This document shows, piece after piece, positions 48,815-60,700 of a stretch of 64,000 nt of DNA. The stretch lies in assembly GCA_013400155.1 (NCBI GenBank), contig VXBM01000129.1:1191891-1255890 (forward strand), read 5' to 3'. Each line of letters starts with the position of its first letter. The stretch's first letter is position 1. The notes beneath the pieces are model-generated. The model was not told the DNA's origin. It was given only the letters and a program-made list of their open reading frames with translations, and searched no databases. The position numbers and the translations under genes were made by a program. This DNA is from Helopsaltes ochotensis (lineage: Eukaryota > Chordata > Aves > Passeriformes > Locustellidae).

Positions 48815-51589
48815 CTGGGCAGCCTGGCTTTGCGCTTCCATGTCAACTGAGAAACCTTCTTGCATCCAACCTCCAGGCATGCAACACTGGCCTGTGTGTG
48901 GCCATGCCTGGGTGGCACCAGGAAAAAACCACCCCACCAGCCATTTCCAGATTTCTCTTTGTATTGCCCAAGAGCCAGGAAAAGGGTAAGAAGCAAGTTA
49001 GATGCAGGTATGATACCTTCCTACAAGCAAGTGAGCTAGGGAGACAGACCTTGCTCTGCTCTTTTGCTTTACCAGCCAGGAACCCTAGCTGAGGGCTTGG
49101 TGCAATAATGATTGCCCTAGAACTAAATAATATGTTTCTCTTCCCCAGTAGGAAGAAAAACTATCCTTTTCTGTGGTGTCCAAGTCAGCTGCAGCTCCCA
49201 GGGGTTTTTACAGCCCATGGCAGGCACAGCTGTATCTCCCTAAACACTTCTGGTCAGAAGTTTCTGAGTAGGGTTTGGCAAAGCTGATGTCAACACCCAG
49301 CTGGCATATAGGGTACTGGGAAGCAACTTTCCTGAACCTGCTCTGTTTTTTTTGTTTCGGGGGTTTTTTCCTATTGTCAGATGAGGGATCACCTCCTGGC
49401 TAGAGGTGCAGGATGAAACCATGAGAACACTGCAAGGCATTTGCACGGCCCCACAGGCACCATCTCCTCCAGTGGTAGGAGGGCAGCCTGACTTAAGGGA
49501 GGAGCTGTGAAGGCTGAGGAGCCCTGCGGGTGTTGGGTGCATTGGCAGTGAGCGCTTGCCATCTGCTGGGAGGCAATCAGCCTGACAGGAGACACTCTTG
49601 GATGCAAGAAAAAGGCCTGAGCCAGTGGTTCCTGAAGAGCTGGATGGCATTTGGGCTTGCAGAGAGAGCAGGAAGAGTATCCTCTGGGGAGGGTAGAGCA
49701 CAAAGCAGTCGGGAAGCTCTGGTCTTGGGCACATGAGGGCTGACAGAACTCACTGCAGGATTTTAACATGCTAACACCCCCCTTGAGCCCTCCTTGGAGG
49801 TGCCTGACATCATTGCAGAGGTGGCAGAAGGCAGCTAGGTGTTTGTGTAACTAATGAATCTCAACTCATTCACTGGCAGCACTGAGCAGAACCCTGGTGT
49901 GGTGGCATCTCACATTTCCATAGCACAATTTGCCAGTGTCTGTCAAGTTGTCTATGTGCTGTTCATAGCAATGCCGCTCCTGTCACAGCTTCCCCCCCAC
50001 TCCCCACAGCACCGAGATACTGCCCTGCCTTTGACATGTCCTCAGGATTCAGCCATTTGTTATGCCACCAGCACATCCAGCCTGACTGGCATGGAAAATT
50101 CTGCTCCCTATTGCATCAGCTCCTGGGAACACATGTCCTGAAGAGTCCTCAGTCTTCCCAATGAGATTTTATTAATGTCTAGGAGGATATAATCACATTT
50201 CCAGCACAAGGTCTTGAAGAGCTGGTCTACTGATAGATGCACTAAACCTTCCCTTATAATACAGGTGCAAGTCATATTACTAGACTGTGAGGTGTTGACT
50301 GTATTATCAAAAGCAGCATCAACCTTCTGGACCTGCTATCCCCTTGCTGCACTGAATGAGATGGTGCACAACAGGAGCAAAATCAGGGAAAGCTCTGGGG
50401 TGTTACTCTCTTGGTATGGAAACCACCACAGGAACCTGACAGGGTATAGACTGTGTTCTTGCCCTTTTAATTCAGAAAGATAAGAAACAAACGTGGCAGC
50501 ATCAAATGCCTTTAATTCTCTGTACTTAATGATAGACGAGGCCCAAACTCCTATTAGGTATTCACATACTTCTAGAAGGCAGCATTTTCAAATGATAGTT
50601 TTTCTCCCTAGCAAGCCCACATGCAGTGAGCTATTCAGGCACATCTGCAGAAGAAGGGGGTGCAGGACCTTCCTTCTCCTGTCTCTGGCTCAAATTGCAG
50701 ACACATTTCTTCAGTGGCAACACCATTTTAAGCAGCATTTAGTTCAGGCACTTATTTCCAGCCCTCCTATACCTACTAGACCATCTGATCTAACTGTAGC
50801 TTCTGGCAAAAACGACAGGGAAAATGATCCAGGTTAAAATAAATGCAGCTAGACTTTCCCCACAAAGAACAGTGCCTCAGAAGAGTGAGCACAGGCTGTG
50901 TGGAGGGGTAGGAGGAAGCAGTAGAGTCCCTTTCTAGAGAGTGGACTGGGAATCTACGCTTTGCATAATATCAAAAGAAAAGTGGAAGAGACTGAATAAA
51001 AATCAGGCAGTAGCAACAGGAGAAAGTAGTGGCCTTGGACTCTGATTTTTTTGCCTTTTTTTTCAGATTGTTCCTATCAATTGTTATTCTCATTTGGAGC
51101 AGGAATAGAAAAATTGCTTTTACCAAGAGACTATCTCCAAACTTCTCTTCCTAAATTCAGCCCAAATCTATGCTCTACTCTTTTCTGATTTCATTGTGTA
51201 AGTAACAAACTCCCCAAACAAGGGCTTACTCAGACCATGTGATATTGTATATAAGCTTAGTGGAAACCATGAGCTGGGATTGGAGTGCAGGCTTGTGTGG
51301 CACTCCAGGGATACTCCAGTGAATGGATGTTCTTTTCCAAGTCTGGTCAAATAGCCCCCCAGGAAAAAAGAACAAGCTTGGCAATTCCAGGTACACTTCC
51401 AGATTGAAGATGCTCAGTAGAATAACTCTCGTAAGGTTTTCTTCAGTAAATTATTAGGAAGGTTAGAAATAATTTCAGTCTAGTAATCCTCTAAAAGGAT
51501 CTACTAAATCTAACCTTTGATTACTGTCAAAATCTTCAAAATCAGAAGAAACACTGCCAGTAGCATGCCACGCTCCCCTCCCTGAGCAG
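48815..51589. other. 3' flank of the CYP46A-like gene
   Basis: No coding exon. The 3' UTR of the minus-strand P450 gene must run into this region. The only minus-strand AATAAA noticed is at 50173-50168, about 1.4 kb below the stop codon, which is far but possible. Confidence 0.4.
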
Positions 51590-51751
51590 TCATGCCTGGC
51601 AGCCTCTTGCAGAGCTCCTTGGCTTTAATTTACATATTACTCCATCTAGTGGCTTTAAGGTTCCAGCCTCCAAGAGCTTAAAACTCTGTCCTGGCACCAG
51701 CTGGAATTCAAACCTCTGCAGCAGCTTTGCCATCACCACTTTTACCTCCAT
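51590..51751 (-). CDS. CYP46A-like exon 15 with stop codon
   Basis: After acceptor taacag encodes MEVKVVMAKLLQRFEFQLVP, GQSFKLLEAGTLKPLDGVIC, KLKPRSSARGCQA and TGA at 51592-51590. It matches the L-helix end and C-terminus of CYP46A1 but stops before the proline-rich tail of the human enzyme. Confidence 0.95.
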   Translation of the reverse strand: MEVKVVMAKLLQRFEFQLVPGQSFKLLEAGTLKPLDGVICKLKPRSSARGCQA

Positions 51752-54700
51752 CTGTTAAGAAGAAAAGCAAACTGTCAGTGACAGCAAAAACAGCTTGGAC
51801 TGCAGCTGTTTAAAGTCAGTCTACTATCTTACACTGCTTTGTCAATAGACAGATTTAAAAGTTAAATGTTACTGTTAATGCAGCCAGTTGAGTTTGGGCA
51901 GGAAACCTGTGCCTTCCTGGATTTGAAGACAACTGACAGGCACTAAGTCTTTCTGTTCATGTGTTAAATCCATTTGGGAAGTCAGACTGTAAAACTAAAG
52001 CACTCTGAGCACTGGTGCTTAGATGAGCTCACAGCACAGACCCAAAGCCTTAGCCTCTGGCTGTCCTGAAACGCTCTCTGCCATGCTCACACACACAAAA
52101 TTGTTCCTTCTGTCCACGTAGCTCTCTCCTCACTTTCTCTGTGCCAGTTTTGGCTCTGCCTTGATTCTGTCAGTGGCAGCCACGGGATGATCCCCAAGAC
52201 CACCTGCACATACTCTTGTGTGCTTGACTTTGGCTGGGAGAGGAATATTGACTGTGCTTCCCATTAAGGGGTTTGGATTCAAGCAGCCTGCTGCCCCTCC
52301 CTGCAGATAGATACCTTGGCTGCATGGATGTCTGCTCTTGTGATAGCATTTGAGAGACAAGCCTGTCATGGGCATGGAGGGAGATCTTCCCTCTGAGGAG
52401 AAGAGGGTCAGTGCACAAGGCATCAGTGTGGCCTCTGGTGCCCACCACCACCCATGGTCAGCACACCCTGGGCTGGCCCAATGCTTGCTAACCAAGTGTT
52501 GTTCCAGGCCTCTACTCACCTGTGCAAACACCTGCCCAATGCAGGACCGGGGTCCCAGGGAGAATGGAAAATAGCAGTAATATGGCCTGCAAAGAAAAAT
52601 GTTCAAAACTGTCACTCCAACAACTTGGTTGTAAAGAAACAAGCAAATATTTCATCACAGCAGCAAGGAAATGGTCTAAATATCCACTCGCCCATCGGAC
52701 TTGTTAAAGCAGTCTCCAAATTAACTTTTTTTTTTTGCTTCAGAGCAGCAATACAGCTCGGCAGCACGTCTCCTTGTCATCTCTGCTTACTGTATGGCTC
52801 AGCTGCCGGAGCTGTTTCGATGCATGTCAGCCTTATTTCAAAGCTGAATGTCAGGCACACTCTAAATGCTATTCAGCCTGTCATGAGGATGTCACCATCT
52901 GCCCAATTATTGCTCCTTCGGGCAGCTCTGAGCCATGTGAGTGAGGCGGTGTTTGGTTTAGGAGACCAAACTAACTCTAGGCTGAAGGAAAACTCCTGAC
53001 TCATGAAGTAGCTGGTGCTGATCTCTGCATCTGTTTAGTCACTCACTGGTCCCTTCTACTGCACCTCTGACCACTGACTAGACTTAGGCTGCCTGCCCAC
53101 GTGGCTCAACAGCATCTTCTCTCCCTCAGCCCCTTCTCCCCTCTCTAATATGGAAACATTTCAAGCACCCTGGGACCAGGGCTGTCACGCATTAAATGCC
53201 TGCATTGTATTAAGGCAAATATTCAATCTGGTTTGGGCCCAAAGCTTTGACCTCAATATAAACATTTAATAACAATAATATTGGTCTTTTTTTTTTGTAA
53301 GGTAACATGTGGTCTAAAGAATTCCTGAAAAAAAGCTGTGCATTATTGCTCTCTATTTACATTTGGATGATTTAGTGTTACTCATACTGGAATGGAATAA
53401 TAGTTTTATTCTGCTTTTCTTTCCCTTGAAATCTCTTCCTGTAATGGTTTCTTAATACATATTTAATAACATGGGAGTAAAAAGAAGCTCACTTAGGTGC
53501 ATCTTTGCTGAATCGATCTGGATCAAAAGTAAGTGGATCCTTGAAAAACTTTTCCATCCTTCCCATTACGTAAGTGTTGAGCTAGCAAGAAAGAGTTTAT
53601 TTTTGTTAGTCAGGAGCAAAACACTGAAAAAGCCTCTTTGCTGTCAGAGGTATAAAACCATAAATTCCTTCCAGTCCCAACTGTGAATCTTAATCATACC
53701 CCAATTTTGGTCAAAATTTTAGAGAAACCAGTTCAAATATGTCCAGGGAAGATTTTGACCCTCTCATCCACAGGTCCACTACATTTGGATTAACTGGGGC
53801 AGCCAAAAGCTGCTGATGGTGGATGGGACTCACAAAGACCGTGGTGTTTGCAGGAATTCTGATGCCATTGATGACGAGCTCCTTCTCCAGCCTGCGGAGT
53901 GTCCCCGAGACAGGCGGGTACAGCCGCAGCGACTCCTTCAAAACCTGTGTCAGCAAAAAGCACAAGAGATCAGTTAGTTCATATACTGCAGGAAGCAGAA
54001 ACAAAATTAATTACCTCCCTATGGCCTTTCACTTTAGCTAAATGGGAGATTGTGACTTTTGAAACGGATGCTGGCCTATCTGCCTTGGACTCCTGTGGGC
54101 AAAATATGGCTAAGTCAGCTCCTTCAGGCCTGGTTCTTTCTTACAGCTGGTAAAACACAGAGAAAAAGACACAAAATCCAGAAGAGATCCTGGAACAGAT
54201 CTCACATCCCAAGTCAGATGAACAACTCAGCAAAAAAGTTTTAGGAAGCAAACTCAAAGGGACTATCTACGAGTGAAGTCTCCTGCCCCTGATGAGCTGT
54301 TCTGGGCACTGGCTGCCATGAGGATGGGTGATTGCTCCCACCTCCTTCCCACTCTCAGCTCCTGCCTTTGTCCTGCTTCTGCTGCTTGAGGAGCTGAGCC
54401 AGGTCAGAGCCCCAAAAAGACAAAAAACAACCTGGCAAAGGAAAATGAATAGGGAATGTTGAGAAAAAAAATGGAACAAGACCATTTCTTTAGGTGTCAG
54501 TGAGCTGTAAGAATGGCTTATTTCATCAAAGTGAAACCTAATTAACAGTGTACATGAGCATCGCACTGAAAATGCAATTAACAGTGTGCATGCACAAGTG
54601 GACTAATGAAAAAGAAACCTGGACAAAAGGATTCAGAATTGTCTGAACAACAGGAGAGGAGTCCCATAGTCTCTGATACTCCAGTGATGGACTGGCTCTG

Positions 54701-57700
54701 ACCAAGGGTGACTGATTTTGGTTGTACAGATCCAAGCTTGTGCTGTTGAATAAATGGTCTGCTTTGAGAAGCTCTCAAGTGATCTGTCTTAAAACTGAAA
54801 GGCTTAGATACCTCATCCTAATTGGAGTGGTATAATTGTGATGGTGTTTGGAGAAGCCTAAGGAAGCCTGCTGGTTTCTGTAATCACATAGAGTTGCCTT
54901 TTCCTTATGAGAAATGGACCTGTGAAATCTATCTGCTATCAAAGCACAGTAATTTGTGGGATGGGATATGCCAAATGGTAAAACACTGTTGCTCACCTCA
55001 GCAGGGCAGTTTAAAACAAAAAGGATCATGGCAGACTACTAAAATCACAGGATAATTTATGCAGAACAGCTGCCAGGACTGTGATTCAGCCTCTCCTGAG
55101 GGTTACCGGTGTCCCCTATCTTGTAAAAAAGGGAAATGCAACACAAACACTGGCTAATAGCCAACCTTGGCTTTGCAGTTCATTACCAACCAGCATTTCT
55201 ATACACAAGACCTCTTTTAGGACCAAACTCTTTCCCCCGCCACCCCCAAGAGACTGAAGAGGGTTTCAAGACTCAATAATGAAAAACTGACACTAGAAAA
55301 CCCAGCCATTATTTTTGGCTATCCTCAAATCCCACTTTTTTTTGCATTTGGTGAGTTCATACCTGGAAATGCTTTAACAATAATCAAACAAAAATAGAGC
55401 AGTGAATAGAACAAAATAGTGAATAATAGAATAATAGAACAAAAAGAGTGAATTAGGAAAGTGTGTGGGATTCACACACAGGCTGGGCTCAAAGTTCCAC
55501 ACCTTTCTTAAAATCACAGCTATTGTTTCACATTAAACAGATAGGGATTATGCAACCCTAACTAGCTCCCAGACTGGTAATAATTAAGGAAAGCAGTGAA
55601 GGAATCTGTAAATTTGAGGAGCATCTTTCCCAACACAGCTGGGCTGCTGCAAATGTGTCAGGCTTCCTGCTGACTCTCTGGGACGAACACTATCAGGATA
55701 AAAGATTAGCAAAGTTTTAACACTTTAAAGGTGTAGGACCCCTCCATGACATGCTAGAGGTGCTACCAAACACCTCTGCCTGGTATCTTACCTCACTCCT
55801 ACAGTACCTGCGATAAGTAGGTGAGCTTGCCAAGATCCTCATAGTCAACGTCTCTCTTGGCACCAAGAACCTCATCCACTTCAGCCTGAGCCCTGCAGTT
55901 CAATTAAAACTCGTTAGCTGCAGATGCCTGTTTCTTGCTAGGCAACTTGACAAATTACATTAGTTCACTTTCCAGACACTGAGTTGGACTTAAACACCCA
56001 TCCTTGGGCAAAATGCCAACCAATTCCCATCCAGGCTTCCTGAACTCATATGTCATATCAGGATGAGGCAATGTGCATACAGAGCAGCTGAATCAGGTGG
56101 GATTTGGGACCTGTATGTATAAAGGCTTTGAAAAAAATCACCTGGGTGAAACTGACATAATTTACCTTAAGGTTTTTCTTTTTATACATCTTGGATGTAT
56201 TGGTACTAGGAAACTGTTTATTTTGGAAGGGAGGCAAGAATTCATTGGGAACTGATCCTATCTTTTTAATAACCCTTACAATTAAGTTCACCTTGAAATT
56301 AGCATCAAGCTGAGTCTAAAAATTGGAGCACACATACCTTTCCAGTATTTCAGGATGCTGACCCAGTGCCATTACTGTAAATGTCATCTCATTGGAACTG
56401 GTTTCATGACCTAATGATAACAAAAACCAGTTTAAAAGTTAGCATGAAATAATAACACGATACCAAGATGGTCTACTAGGGTGATGGTGAATAAGAAGCT
56501 TTAAACATCCAACCGCAAATGTTTTATTTCAAATATGCTAGAAAATAAAAGAAATAATGAAAGGTATGTAAAATCTACCTAAAGAGCTTTCCACAACGAC
56601 AACAAAAGGACATAGGTGCCAAAGATATGACCCATCTTGCCCAAGTCAAGGCTGCAGTGGTTGCATGCAGCACCTACTGGTCATGACCTCCCTAACAGGA
56701 GGGCCAGTGAGGTCCATGATTTGCCTTGTCATATTATGGGACACACTTTCTGCCAAAAAGAAAGGATTTACTGGTTTTGAGGGAAAACAGAGCTTCTTAC
56801 CATCTTTATTTTAAAGGTCTCCTTTACGTGTTAGGATGACCCTGCTTGAGCAGGGAGGTTGGACCAGAAGACCCTTCCAACCTTATCCACCTTGTGACCC
56901 TCTGATGTGGACACTTTTCCCTTTTTTTCATGGATAGACATATGTACTATTTTAAAGCATTACAGAAAACAGACTTCTGCAAAGGTATCTGCTGCAATAA
57001 CATCTTTCTTGTCAAAGAACAGCATTTTGACCTCACCTTCTTATGAATCTAAAAATCAAATCCTAAAGATCAAATCCTCTTGATCTGCAAAATGTTTAGC
57101 TCACATAATTACTTAGCCCATACATTTTCTGATTTGCTTGACAATGCCTTGTCCTACTTAGGCAAGAGTGGCATTTCATCATGTGGGTGAGGTGATGCAA
57201 TGACACACTGAATATGTAAAAGATGCCTTTGGTGGGGTTTAGTGGGATCTGAGTGGAAGGGCCAGAAGCCCATAAGGAATAGCATTGCACCCCAGTGGGC
57301 AGTGGAAAGACAGAGGCTGGAAAACAGAGTGGGAAGCCAGTGGTTGGAAAACACCAGCCTGGCATTATTTGCTGCACTGATATCACTAAAAGAGGACAAT
57401 ATATCATTTGCCTGAGAGAAAATTAAGAGTTCTCTTCAGACCTCACCCAGCTGGTCCAATGCCACTGTAATGCTGCTGTCTTCCAACCAAGAGACTCCTG
57501 GTTGCAGCAGCATCACACAGAGTCATGATGTTAATCATGATGTTAATTATGATTAACAAGGATGTTAATCATGAACTTGTAGACCGCTCAAGAATGAGTA
57601 CAGCTTCTCACATGACATATCAGAGCATTAAAATAGCTACCAACCTGCAACAAAGAAAGTGATGAAGTTATCCAGAATGTTTTCATCATCTCTAGTCTCC

Positions 57701-60700
57701 TCCAGAGCTGTCAAGATAGAAAAACAATTGGGATTAGAAAATGTCTCCATGACCCAGCTGGAATGCTCTGCCCTATTTGGCACATACTGGCTGAGGTAGC
57801 ATCGAGAGAGGATGCTGAGTGAGCATTTCAGTGGTGACTTGTGACCAATGTTTGATCCAACACAAAGAAACAGGGAATTTTCAAAGCAACTCTCACTATC
57901 TTCAGTGTGAAAACAACTCTAAAGGAAGATCCGAGTTCAGATCCCCAAAACTATCCTCCCTGAATTTCACAGCAAAACATAACACAGAGAAATTCACTCA
58001 CACAGCAAGGTGTCTCTTACCATCTCCTTTCAGTATCTGTGTAAGAATATCCATTGTGGCTTCTTTCCCATTCTGGATGGCTTCTCTCCTCCGCTCAATG
58101 CACTCCTTCCCCACACTTCTCAACAGCCTCACACTCTCCCTGGCCTCCTTTACCAGCTTCTGATTCCCTGGCATGAACTGAATACAGAATTTCTTTTGTC
58201 ATTTTATTCCTTTTGCTGGTAAGAAATAATGTCAGTGTTATTTTACAAGTGAGCACTTTGTTTTCCAGTAAATGACACTTGTCACAAAAATATTTGCTCT
58301 CCATGCAACAAACTGAATGCCTTCAGGATGAAGGGTTTGGGCTGAAATAAGAAATATTTCAATCTGTGCGTGCTGAAGTTGTGTCTCGTCAGAGCTGATG
58401 TTTTGGGCACTGTGAGCAAAATTCATCATCTCTCCATGGAAAGAAACTGCAGCATGCAATGCAGAATCTCACCCCTGGTCTCAAAAGGAAAACAGGAGCT
58501 CTAAAAGCCTGAACTACAGCTTTCATGAGACACTGAAATAATTCTTTACTTAAATATTTCATATTACATCCATCATTCCCTAGTAGATGAATTTGGGTTG
58601 AAAATGTAATTTTTTCACAGCACGAATGCTCAAATTTCTTCCACCCTGAGTGAAGGCTGCCATCCTTCTTGGACAAATGGCAAAAATCTCAATTTTTAAT
58701 GCCTATGAGAGCATAAAACTGTATCAGAAGGTGACACACGCAAAGGGGAAAAACCAACAAAAAAGATGCATTAAATATTAATGTTAATTTCATGAGTTTT
58801 TTAAAACACTAATGAATTTTATCTTGATGCACATCGGAGGGAAAAATCTACAGATGACTGTTTCCCTGACATATATGGACCTTGCACAGCTCCATGAACC
58901 CAAGCAGGAGCAGCTGTATGTGAGGAGAGAGGACTGAAGTGAGGAGAGTACAGACCCTTATGAAGGGGTTGCGTGCCTTGTTCAGTCCCTCCATAATCTT
59001 AGTCACAGCGTTGGGTAAAGGCGTCTGGTCATCACTCAGTGCATTTAGTTCCAAGCCAAAGGCTACCTGAGAAGCAGGAGAGAAAAAGGCAACTTGCTGG
59101 GGTGGGGGTGAAAGAGCAGGACAGCCTCACAGCACCTCCTTTTCCCCTAAAAATATCTCAGGCTAGATCCTACCTTGCAGGAGGCTGCAAGAGGAGGGCA
59201 ATATTGACATTATGTTTTCTCCTTACTTGGGTGGATTCATAATTTACTTCTACTCTCCATTCCTCCCAAAGTGGTTTGCATAGGAAGGGAAAAGGCAGAG
59301 TAAGGCAGACTTCATGCTGACGTGCAATGGCAGTAACACAACCTCCAGCCATGAAAGAGCCCTGCTGTGTCCCTTTTGGCATGAAGGGGTGGGAGGTGTG
59401 AGGCTGAAAGGACTTTTCAAAGGGTGCCCATCCTGCAGGCCATACCTAGATTATGCAGACCCTTCCCTGACTGCCCTTTCCCATGGCTCAGCCTGAATGG
59501 AAGTGGCACAATTAGTCCTGCAGCTCTTCTGGCACTGCTGGGTAAAGGTCTTTCTCCCTGCCTCCAGCTACTGATCCCATCCTGCTGCTGGTAGGCATTA
59601 CTTCACCTCTTCCTGCCATTTGCAGAGGAAACAAGAAAGGGACATCTGGTACCTTTCCAATGATATCCATAGTCACCCGGCTCATCATCGACAGCATGCT
59701 AAACTCTGTTTTTCCATCTGCCTTTTCCTCTAGCTTCTCCATCAGCTCCTCTGCTTTTTCATTAAAAGTTTCCATCAGACCAATCAGGTAGCTGAACAAT
59801 CAATAAAGATGAGTAATGGGGGCTCTGGAGAGGACATCTTTGTTCAGACAAAATAACCTTCGTTATTTTCACAGAAAATTGTAAAGCTTTTTAAAATTTA
59901 TAATTAATTTGCCTTAATACATTAAAAAGCAAACATTTGGAATTAAATACATTCTTCTTACAGCAGCCCTGCTCTGTCCTGCCATGTAATTAACATCTGT
60001 CATGCCAAAGTTTGGTGGCCTGTGCCCATCTATGGCACATGGACTTTGTCTTTGGACTCTACATACAACACATCAAGGCACACGAGGAAACCAGACCAAC
60101 CCTCTGCCTTATATTTTCCAGTGCGATAAGGCAGCCATAATCATGCTCCAGGATACACAACCTTTGGACCTTTCTGCCGTTGCTGAGTTCATAGAGGTAT
60201 CACTGCTCCATGGAAGTCTGGCCAAATTATACTTAGCATGGGAATGGAGTGCTGGATTCTAAGTTAAATATGATTTTGACACTGAATGTTAGGGTCTTTT
60301 TCATCCAAATATCAAATAATGGCAGGGAGAAGCACAACAGTACAGTAAAAGTAACAGCTAGATCATCCCAGAAATATTTGCCTTACCTTCGGCTGAAAGC
60401 TGGATCCATTATCCTCCGCTGCTTGCGCCAGTGCTCATGGTTGCAAACAGTTACCAGGCCATTCCCTAGAAACCTAGCACACAGGAAAACAAGGGAAGGA
60501 GCAGTTTTATGCAAGGGAGCTTGCTGAACCCCATGTAGTCACAGATATAGGTTTTTCACATCTACTTTCTTTTTTTTTTCCCATGTGTAGGGAGCACCTT
60601 TGAGTATGCAACCATTGCATCACTCTGGACAACAACCAGACCACAAATACTTCTGCCAGGTAGTGTGGACTGCTAAGTTCAATAAGATGCTGTTTCATTA

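Noticed and set aside
48416..48937. 173-codon minus frame containing a repeated peptide.
   Set aside because: The repeat comes from the 33-bp tandem duplication. There is no homology and no splice support.
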